Assembly (NCBI GenBank): GCA_964645005.1
Contig: CAZXYS010000012.1
Location: 41,293 to 105,292 of the forward strand
Reading direction: 5' to 3'
DNA: 64,000 nt
From: CAZXYS01 sp964645005
GTDB lineage: Bacteria > Bacteroidota > Ignavibacteria > Kapaibacteriales > UBA2268
The notes under the pieces are model-generated. The model saw nothing but the letters and a program-made list of their open reading frames with translations. It ran no database searches and was not told the origin of the DNA. Below are positions 29,019 through 36,158 of the stretch, piece by piece; position 1 is the stretch's first letter; each line of letters begins with the position of its first letter. A program made the position numbers and the translations under genes.

Positions 29019-29963
29019 TCATACTGTTTTTTTATGTTGTATTGTTCTGGCATTTCTTTTCATTCCGTCAAGTTTAGGTCTCTTGATCGGGCTTTTTGCA
29101 AATCTCTCGCGAAATTCTTCTTCATTCATACTCATTATTTTTTCCATTGGTATATAAGTTTCACTATTTCTTGGTTCGAATTTTTCTTCTTCGGTAGGAT
29201 TACCGAATTTTTTGTTCCAGGGACATACATCCTGGCAAATATCACATCCAAAAGCCCAGCCTCCCATTTTCTCCGAGATATCTTCCGGGATGTTCCTATC
29301 AGGTTTAGCTTCTATAGTCCAGTAAGATATACACTTGTTCGAATCGATCACCTGCGGCTTGACTATCGCTTCTGTCGGACAATTATCAAGACATTTTGTG
29401 CAGGTTCCGCAAAGGTCTTTTGCAGGTTCATCGGCTTCTAACTCTTCAGTAGTAAGTACAATTCCAAGAAATATCCAGGAACCGTATTTTCGGTTAATTA
29501 TAGTGCCGTTTTTGCCGAGCCATCCTATTCCTGACTTATGCGCCCATGCTTTCTCGAGAATAGGTCCTGTATCAACATAAGGTCGTGTACCTGCTTCAGG
29601 GTTTCTCTGTCTTATAAAAGTACATATTTTCTTCAGCTTTGGCAGTATGATCTTATGATAATCAGTCCCCCATGCATATCGGGAGATCTTCCCTTTCGAA
29701 TCTTTAGGATGCTCATACGGCGTATAATAATTATAGGCTGTTACGATTACCGAGCGGGTTCCGGGAAGTACATTTCGTACATCCTTGCGTCTGTCAAGAT
29801 TTTTTTCCATCCAACGCATATCTGCATTGTAACCGCTGGCAAGCCATTTTTTATAATTCTCAAATTCCTTTTCGAGGGGTTTGGCTTTTGCAACACGCAA
29901 TTCGCAAAAGCCCAGCTCTTTGGAATAGTCAATTAATGATTGTTTGAGACCATCTTCATGCAT
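29019..29963 (-). CDS. queG: epoxyqueuosine reductase
   Basis: Cobalamin- and 4Fe-4S-dependent enzyme of the last step in tRNA queuosine synthesis. Conserved features: YGSWIFLGIVLT, GIGWLGKNGT, a first cluster motif CGTCTKCLDNCP and a second CDICQDVCPWNKK. The proton-donor region PYVDTGPILEKAWA is present. The length of 314 aa is at the short end for QueG and lacks the HEAT domain of longer homologues. It is the third gene of a minus-strand run after the MBL hydrolase and Rieske protein genes (gaps of 24 and 30 bases). Confidence 0.93.
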   Translation of the reverse strand: MHEDGLKQSLIDYSKELGFCELRVAKAKPLEKEFENYKKWLASGYNADMRWMEKNLDRRKDVRNVLPGTRSVIVTAYNYYTPYEHPKDSKGKISRYAWGTDYHKIILPKLKKICTFIRQRNPEAGTRPYVDTGPILEKAWAHKSGIGWLGKNGTIINRKYGSWIFLGIVLTTEELEADEPAKDLCGTCTKCLDNCPTEAIVKPQVIDSNKCISYWTIEAKPDRNIPEDISEKMGGWAFGCDICQDVCPWNKKFGNPTEEEKFEPRNSETYIPMEKIMSMNEEEFRERFAKSPIKRPKLDGMKRNARTIQHKKTV

Positions 29964-29993
29964 ACTTCATTTTTCATTTGCTTTTTTTCATTA

Positions 29994-30386
29994 CTATTCT
30001 CTCCTCCACCTGGGTATTTCCTTCCAGGGCTTCTCAATATAGACAATCCCATCTTCTTCAAATATCTCGTATTTATTCAGGCTTTTCAGACCCTGCTTTT
30101 TATTGACATTCTGTCCGGTCTCAATGGAGTAAGTCCAGCCGTGCTCAGGGCACATAATTCTATCGCCGCGTATAATTCCCTGGTATATCTTATCCTTGTG
30201 CCTGTGAGGACAGACATTGCTCAGACAATGGAATTCCCCATCCTTTTTAATAATTGCCACCTGCATATCCTGATCATCTTCGAATGCTATCCTTATGCCT
30301 TTACCTTCGAAGACGTCATCAACTTTGCATACCGGCACAAACTCAACACCGTCAATTATTTTAGGATCGCCCTTAAATTCTGCCAT
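29994..30386 (-). CDS. Rieske [2Fe-2S] domain protein
   Basis: The 130-aa soluble protein has a Rieske cluster site, CPHRHK in the first loop and CPEHGW in the second. This is the CxH-n-CxxH pattern that ligates one [2Fe-2S]. There is no TM helix or signal peptide, so it is a cytoplasmic ferredoxin-like electron carrier, similar to NirD/dioxygenase ferredoxins. The partner is not evident; the neighbours are QueG and an MBL-fold hydrolase in the same apparent operon. Confidence 0.88.
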   Translation of the reverse strand: MAEFKGDPKIIDGVEFVPVCKVDDVFEGKGIRIAFEDDQDMQVAIIKKDGEFHCLSNVCPHRHKDKIYQGIIRGDRIMCPEHGWTYSIETGQNVNKKQGLKSLNKYEIFEEDGIVYIEKPWKEIPRWRRE

Positions 30387-30410
30387 AATTAAAAACTCAA
30401 AATTCTTTTC

Positions 30411-31256
30411 TTAAACTTCTACTTTTTCTCCCGCCAGAAAGCCTTTTTCCGTTGCGGTTATCTTATGAGCTTTACTGAAAGCATCATGCTCAAAAAGCAC
30501 CGTCCAGTTTTCTTCGTATGCACGAGAAAAGAACTTTGCTTTTTCCTCCATACCCTTCAGAGGTTCATTATCATATCCCATTACATAAGGAACGGGCACA
30601 TGTTTTGAAGTCGGCGAAAGATCAGAGCAGTAAAAGAGAGTGTCAGCCCCTTCGCCTATACGAACAGTCTGTAATGCACGCGTATGTCCGTGAACAACAT
30701 CAAGATATATTCCCGGCAGGAATTCTCCTTCGCCGTCTAACAATTCAAGAACTCCTCCGGACAGAAGCGGTTCATAATTGTCAGGCATGAATGATGCTCT
30801 GTCCTTATCAGTTGGTATCTGCGCCCATTTCAGATGGTCTTTCTGGACATAGTATTTAGCATTAGGGAAAGTGGGTACCACAATGCCATTTTCAATTGTC
30901 GTAGCACCTCCCGCATGATCAAAATGCAAGTGAGTTAAAAGCACGTCAGTGATATCTTCTTTTTTAACTCCATGCGGTTTTAAAACTTTCTCCATGTCCG
31001 CTTCTTCATTATTGACATTGTAGATCTTACGTAGCTTTTCATTCAATTTTGTGCCATTCCCCGTATCTACAAGCATCAGGCGATCATCCCAGCGGACAAG
31101 AAGCAATCTTGCTGCCAGCTTGATCCTGTTTTTCTCATCACCATCGTCATAATTTCTTGACCAAAGAACTTTGGGAACGACTCCGAACATTGCGCCGCCG
31201 TCCAGACCAAAAGTTCCGGCTTCTACTATCTCAACATTATATTTACCTATATTCAT
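30411..31256 (-). CDS. metallo-beta-lactamase-fold hydrolase
   Basis: The 281-aa protein has the zinc motif THLHFDHAGG (HxHxDH), and further downstream VVHGHTRA and FCSDLSPT with the remaining ligands. The layout (N-terminal VPKVLW, WDDRLMLVDTGNG) resembles the N-acyl-homoserine-lactonase/AttM branch. Substrate cannot be told. It is the first gene of the MBL-Rieske-queG run. The 263-bp gap between it and the divergent PpiD-like gene is AT-rich and holds one candidate promoter. Confidence 0.85.
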   Translation of the reverse strand: MNIGKYNVEIVEAGTFGLDGGAMFGVVPKVLWSRNYDDGDEKNRIKLAARLLLVRWDDRLMLVDTGNGTKLNEKLRKIYNVNNEEADMEKVLKPHGVKKEDITDVLLTHLHFDHAGGATTIENGIVVPTFPNAKYYVQKDHLKWAQIPTDKDRASFMPDNYEPLLSGGVLELLDGEGEFLPGIYLDVVHGHTRALQTVRIGEGADTLFYCSDLSPTSKHVPVPYVMGYDNEPLKGMEEKAKFFSRAYEENWTVLFEHDAFSKAHKITATEKGFLAGEKVEV

Positions 31257-31418
31257 ATCTTAAGTTAACCTAATATCCGAAAAACTTTTTTGAATTTACG
31301 TAACTTAATTCAAAATATTTTCACTCCGAAATCTTTATAATCAAACGATAGCTTATAATTTCAAGAATTATAATAATTCTTAACAATAAAACAATCGAAA
31401 TAATTGAACGTAAAAGAA

Positions 31419-31449
31419 TTGGAAATTTCAAGCTCAATGTATAGATTTG
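31419..31449 (+). promoter_or_regulatory. candidate promoter of the PpiD-like gene
   Basis: TTGG at 31419-31422 and TAGATTTG at 31442-31449 match the -33/-7 layout (start-to-start distance 23). The -33 box is weaker than at recN and secG. Confidence 0.4.
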
Positions 31450-31519
31450 TAGTTTGCATATTATCAAAAAATAAATTAGAAAACTAGTAGAAACATTAAA
31501 TACAGGAGTATTAAGCGTA

Positions 31520-33703
31520 ATGGGAACTTTTGAAAGGATAAGACAACTATCACCTTATTTTTTCGGGATTTTTGCAGTTTTATTGATCGCATATTTTGTA
31601 TTCACATCCGGCGGAGAAGATATAGCCAAACAGCAGGTAAATCCGCAAACTGCGTCTATCGCTAAAGTTAATGGCGAGGAAATTAGCCGTGCTGAGTTCG
31701 AAAGAAGAGTTAATGAAATCATGGAGCAGAGAAGACAACAACTTCAGCAACAAGGTGAAGAAGCTGAGGTCGACCTTGCTGAGATAAGATCGCAGGTTTG
31801 GAACGAAATGGTCGATATGACACTTATCAGGCAATTAGCACGAGAAGCCGGGTTTGAAGTAACCGATGAAGAAATTCTCGACATAATGGTCGAAAATCCA
31901 CCGGAGCAAATTAAACAGGCTTTCACAGATACTGCAGGTTTCAGAAGACAAATGTATCTGGAGTTGATCAGCGACCCGAATAAAATGGTCAATTTTATGG
32001 GGCAGGATCCCTCTCAAATTCCCCAGCAGCAAAGAACCGAAGCTGTACAGAGATTTCGCGAGTCCCTGATCGAAATTACCAAACAGATCAGGAGTCAAAA
32101 ATATAGTCAGAAACTGGCAACCACTATCGAATCTTCTATTGGTGTGATTTCACTTCAATATGCTAAACAGAAGTACATAAACGAGAACGGTACTGCTAAT
32201 GTTGATTATATTGCCTATCTGATCGGCAATATACCTAACGAGAAAGTAGAAGTAACAGAGAGTGAAATTGATGATTATTACAAAGAACATAAAAAATATT
32301 ACAAGCAGGATGCTCAGAGAAAAATCAAATACATCAATTTTAAATTGCAGCCATCTGAAGACGATTCTGCTCGCGCCCAAAGAAACTTCGAACTAATGAA
32401 CGAAGCATTTGAAAAAGGCGAAACTATCGAAGAACGGGACAGCATCTTCGATAAGCAAATTGAGAAATTCAATGGGCAGACCTATGACTTCCAAATGTTA
32501 AAGGATATTGAAGATTTCAAAAAGACGTACATCCTTCCTCTCGACAAAAGAGAAGTTGCCGGACCAATCAAACAATCCGACGGCTATTATTATTTCAGGC
32601 TCGACGCAAAACGCAAAAACCAAAAAGTAAAACTTAGCCACATACTTATCAGCTCAAACAATAACCCCGACAGCTCAAAAGCTGAAGCTGAGAAAATTCT
32701 AGGCAGAATAGAAGCCGGTGAAGAATTCTCGGAACTCGCAAAAGAATATTCACAGGACAGATCCGGACAAACCGGGGGCAATCTCGGATACATAACTAAA
32801 GGCGAAGTTGCCGAACCTTACATACCTCTTGCTAATGCAGCCGTTGCCGCTGACTCCGGCGAAGTCGTCGGACCTGTCAAAACGGAATTCGGCTATCACA
32901 TTGTAAAAGTCACTGATGGCAATATCACAGAGATAGCCTTCAGCGAAATTCACATCCGCCCAAGAATGACAACTATCACTAAAAACCTTATAAAAGCTGA
33001 TGCCTATTCATTCTATAAGCAGGTTCAGGAAGGCGAAAACTTCGATACTTTAGCTAAGAAGATAGATAAAAGAGTAGTACCTACAGGATTCTTCGGCAGC
33101 GATAGACCTATTCTTGGCTCAAGATATCTTGCCGATCTTGTTTTTGAAGCCGACGAAGGCGATATTCTTGAACCAATGGAATTGGATAACTACGGTATTG
33201 TAGTTCCATACATCGAAGAAGTCAGGGAAGAAGGTATAAAACCACTTGAGGCTGTCAAGTCTCAAATAGAAAGAAAGTTAACCCAGATCAAAAAGCTGGA
33301 TATGCTCAAGGAAAACGCGGAAAAAGCTTATCAAAAAGCTAAATCTGCAGGTAGTCTTGAAGCTGTAGCAGCTAACGATCCGAATCTTGAAGTTAAAAAT
33401 GCACCCGAAATGAAAAACAATGGTATGGTTCCGGGATTAGGGCAAGAGTCTGCTTTCACTGCATATGCTTTCAAAGCTCCTGTAGGTAAGATCAGGGGTC
33501 CGCTGCGCGGAGAGCGCGGATATTACATCATGAAAGTTAATTCCAGAAATATTCCGGATTCTGCGGAAATAGCCAAAAAACTGCCCGAATATAAGAAGCA
33601 GCTTTCACAAAGCGAACAACGCGGTTATCTACAGTGGTTCCGCTCATATAAAGAGAACGCTAAAATAGTGGATAACCGGAGCAAATTTTATAGAGAATAT
33701 TGA
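31520..33703 (+). CDS. peptidyl-prolyl isomerase / periplasmic chaperone (PpiD/SurA-like)
   Basis: Membrane-anchored folding factor of 727 aa. One N-terminal TM segment (about 11-28) is followed by a SurA-type chaperone region (KVNGEEISRAEFERRV). A parvulin PpiC domain (about 370-465) holds KVKLSHILISS, GGNLGYITKGEV and TEFGYHIVKV. A second, degenerate parvulin-like domain precedes it (about 260-365), and a further one seems to lie near 600-700. This is the domain plan of Bacteroidota PpiD homologues. It is followed 15 bases later by the hpnC homologue. Confidence 0.9.
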   Translation: MGTFERIRQLSPYFFGIFAVLLIAYFVFTSGGEDIAKQQVNPQTASIAKVNGEEISRAEFERRVNEIMEQRRQQLQQQGEEAEVDLAEIRSQVWNEMVDMTLIRQLAREAGFEVTDEEILDIMVENPPEQIKQAFTDTAGFRRQMYLELISDPNKMVNFMGQDPSQIPQQQRTEAVQRFRESLIEITKQIRSQKYSQKLATTIESSIGVISLQYAKQKYINENGTANVDYIAYLIGNIPNEKVEVTESEIDDYYKEHKKYYKQDAQRKIKYINFKLQPSEDDSARAQRNFELMNEAFEKGETIEERDSIFDKQIEKFNGQTYDFQMLKDIEDFKKTYILPLDKREVAGPIKQSDGYYYFRLDAKRKNQKVKLSHILISSNNNPDSSKAEAEKILGRIEAGEEFSELAKEYSQDRSGQTGGNLGYITKGEVAEPYIPLANAAVAADSGEVVGPVKTEFGYHIVKVTDGNITEIAFSEIHIRPRMTTITKNLIKADAYSFYKQVQEGENFDTLAKKIDKRVVPTGFFGSDRPILGSRYLADLVFEADEGDILEPMELDNYGIVVPYIEEVREEGIKPLEAVKSQIERKLTQIKKLDMLKENAEKAYQKAKSAGSLEAVAANDPNLEVKNAPEMKNNGMVPGLGQESAFTAYAFKAPVGKIRGPLRGERGYYIMKVNSRNIPDSAEIAKKLPEYKKQLSQSEQRGYLQWFRSYKENAKIVDNRSKFYREY

Positions 33704-33718
33704 TGCGAAAAGTGGTAT

Positions 33719-34636
33719 ATGAAATTTACGGCGGAAGAGCTGTTCGAGTTGACATCACTCGATGGCGGCAGATTCAAGAGTAATTCTGTCGCAGAAGGGT
33801 ATGACTTCTGCCGTAAATTAGCCGTCAGCCATTATGAAAATTTCCCGGTTGCATCAATCCTGCTTCCTAAAGACCAACGACATCATGTCTTTGCCGTATA
33901 TGCATTTGCCCGAATAGCCGACGACATCGCCGATGAACTTACGGAACTGGAAAAAGAAAAAAGAATCGAGGCATTGATCGACTATGACGAGATCCTTACA
34001 AGAAGCATAGTTGCCGGCGAAGACCTGTTCAACCCGGTTTTCTTGGCTTTAAGGCATACCATGCAAGTTAAAATGATACCTCCGATCCCATTCCAGAAAC
34101 TTCTGACCGCCTTCCGCAGGGATATGGAATTTAAGCAGCCTCAAAGCATTGCAGATCTAACCGATTATTGCTTTTATTCAGCCAATCCTGTCGGAGAACT
34201 TGTACTGCGCATATTTAATATATTTAATGCCAAGACTTCTTATTTTTCGGATAATATTTGCACTGCATTGCAAATGGTCAATTTTTGGCAGGATTTATCA
34301 GTTGATTTGCAAAAAGGACGTTTATTCATACCCGATGACATTCTAAAAAAATATGGTTTACAAAAAGAAAATTTGCATGATAAAAAATATTCTCATAAAT
34401 TAAGCAAAGTTCTTAAAGAATTATATGATACAACTGAAAATTTTTTTGAAACGGGTAAAGAAATAATTCAATATCTGAAACCGTTAAGATTAAAAAAAGA
34501 GATCGAAGTGACGATTGACGGTGGAGAAACAATTTTAAAGAAAATCAGGGATTTGGACGTCGGTATTCTGAATAAACGACCCAAATTAAATAAGATAGAT
34601 ATATTTAGGATTTTTTCGAGGTCGATAATAAAATAA
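33719..34636 (+). CDS. hpnC: squalene/phytoene synthase family protein, HpnC-like
   Basis: Trans-isoprenyl diphosphate synthase of 305 aa. The first Asp-rich motif is IADDIADE (residues 66-73). The second region reads VNFWQDLSVDLQKGR (about 187-201). HpnC with HpnD and HpnE makes squalene through presqualene diphosphate and hydroxysqualene. The NFWQDLSVDxxKGR wording is that of HpnC. It shares an operon with HpnD, eight bases away. No hpnE or squalene-hopene cyclase is in the window, so hopanoid synthesis is inferred. GC drops near the 3' end, in a Lys-rich segment (about 34330-34480). Confidence 0.85.
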   Translation: MKFTAEELFELTSLDGGRFKSNSVAEGYDFCRKLAVSHYENFPVASILLPKDQRHHVFAVYAFARIADDIADELTELEKEKRIEALIDYDEILTRSIVAGEDLFNPVFLALRHTMQVKMIPPIPFQKLLTAFRRDMEFKQPQSIADLTDYCFYSANPVGELVLRIFNIFNAKTSYFSDNICTALQMVNFWQDLSVDLQKGRLFIPDDILKKYGLQKENLHDKKYSHKLSKVLKELYDTTENFFETGKEIIQYLKPLRLKKEIEVTIDGGETILKKIRDLDVGILNKRPKLNKIDIFRIFSRSIIK

Positions 34637-34644
34637 AGTAATGT

Positions 34645-35547
34645 ATGGATGCAATCACGCAAACAGAATTAGCAAACCATGAGAAGGCTGAACCTCCCGT
34701 TACGGAGACTTCGAACTTCTCATATTCGTTCTCGTTTCTGCCAAAAGATGAACGTAATGCGATTAATTCCGTTTATGCATTTTGCAGTTACATCGACGAC
34801 ATTGTCGACAGAACCCCATCGAATAATGAAAAGAACATTCGCCGCAAAATGGAACGCCTTGCCTGGTGGGAAAGCGAAATAGAGAGAATTTACTCCGGAA
34901 ATTTTTCAGGACCTCTCATCATACCATTTGCAAAAGTTATTGAACGTTTCACTATTCCCAGGCAATACTTCCTTACTCTTATCGACGGCTGTAGACGTGA
35001 TCTTATCCAAAACCGCTATGAAACATTCGAGCAATTGAAAGATTACTGCTATAGCGTAGCCAGCGTCGTTGGTTTGATCACGATAGAAATTTTCGGCTAT
35101 AAATATGACGAAACAAGAAATTATGCTATCAATCTCGGCTATGCCCTGCAATTGACTAATATCCTCCGCGATATAAAACATGACAAAAATCGTGGTTATA
35201 TTTATATACCACAGGAAGACCTTGAACGCTTTAACATGAGTGATGAAGACATAATTGACGAAAATTACGACACTCGTTTTGTTGAGTTAATGCGATACGA
35301 AACATTACGGGCAAGAGAGTATTACCATAAAGCAAGATCTCTGCTGCACCCTGATGAACGCCCTAAAATGTTCGCTGCCGAGATCATGGATGAAATCTAT
35401 TACAGATTATTAGAAAAAATCGAACTGAACGATTTCAATGTATACGGAAAGAAGATCAGTGTATCGCCGGTACACAAATTTATGATCTCTCTCAAGCATT
35501 GGCTTTCAATTAAAATGTTCATAGCCAGAATAAAAAAACAACCCTGA
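34645..35547 (+). CDS. hpnD: presqualene diphosphate synthase family protein, HpnD-like
   Basis: 300 aa. The first metal-binding motif is YIDDIVDR (D51, D52, D55). The second is NILRDIKHDKNRGYIYIP (about 172-189), and the intermediate CYSVASVVGL substrate segment is present. This second-motif wording is common to phytoene synthases and HpnD. Following directly after the HpnC-like gene it is best called HpnD, catalysing FPP condensation. A carotenoid phytoene-synthase role cannot be excluded. Confidence 0.83.
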   Translation: MDAITQTELANHEKAEPPVTETSNFSYSFSFLPKDERNAINSVYAFCSYIDDIVDRTPSNNEKNIRRKMERLAWWESEIERIYSGNFSGPLIIPFAKVIERFTIPRQYFLTLIDGCRRDLIQNRYETFEQLKDYCYSVASVVGLITIEIFGYKYDETRNYAINLGYALQLTNILRDIKHDKNRGYIYIPQEDLERFNMSDEDIIDENYDTRFVELMRYETLRAREYYHKARSLLHPDERPKMFAAEIMDEIYYRLLEKIELNDFNVYGKKISVSPVHKFMISLKHWLSIKMFIARIKKQP

Positions 35548-35638
35548 CCACAAAAAAAATTTTATCGGAAATTTCAAAGTCTTATTTTTGTTTTTATTAT
35601 ATTGCATAATTGTATTAAAAAGGAGATAATATTAGGGT

Positions 35639-36124
35639 ATGGAAAAGACCGCAGAGATAAGATTCAACGATGAAGAACTCAAGGAAATTGAGCAGGTAAA
35701 GAATAGATATCCCGAAGATAAAGCAGCAATAATGCATGTCCTTTGGATGGCACAAAAGAAATTTGGATGGCTGTCCAATGATGTAATTCGTTACGCAGCC
35801 GAAATATTAAATCTATCCTATGCCCATGTTCACGGAGTCACTACTTTTTACACAATGTACTTCAAAAAGCCCATGGGTAAATACCATATTCAGGTTTGCA
35901 CCAATGTTTCTTGTATGCTGCTTAACGGAGAAGATATCTATGAGCATATTTCCAAAAAACTAAATATCGGGCACAATGAAGTAACTCAGGATGGCATATT
36001 CTCGCTTGAAGAAGTCGAATGTATGGGTGCTTGCGGAGGTGCACCGATGATAGCCGTCAACGAAGACTATTATGAAAACGTTGACATCAAAAAAGTTGAT
36101 GAGCTATTGGATTCTCTAAAGTAA
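35639..36124 (+). CDS. NuoE-like [2Fe-2S] subunit
   Basis: 24-kDa subunit family of complex I and of bifurcating or formate hydrogenase complexes. Cluster ligands C87, C92, C128 and C132 appear in VCTNVSC and VECMGACGG; the N-terminal helix PEDKAAIMHVLWMAQKKFGW is typical. The length of 161 aa is normal. It normally pairs with NuoF, but no nuoF, nuoG or hydrogenase gene is present here. It is either a detached subunit whose partner is elsewhere, or part of another NAD(P)H enzyme. AGGAG at 35621-35625 lies 13 bases before the ATG, with TTAGGG closer to it. Confidence 0.88.
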   Translation: MEKTAEIRFNDEELKEIEQVKNRYPEDKAAIMHVLWMAQKKFGWLSNDVIRYAAEILNLSYAHVHGVTTFYTMYFKKPMGKYHIQVCTNVSCMLLNGEDIYEHISKKLNIGHNEVTQDGIFSLEEVECMGACGGAPMIAVNEDYYENVDIKKVDELLDSLK

Positions 36125-36158
36125 TATATTAATTTTAAACAAAACAAAGCGGGGGATC

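Noticed and set aside
29160..29190. tRNA-like GGTTCGAAT
   Set aside because: It lies inside queG and has no acceptor or anticodon stem around it. No tRNA was found elsewhere.
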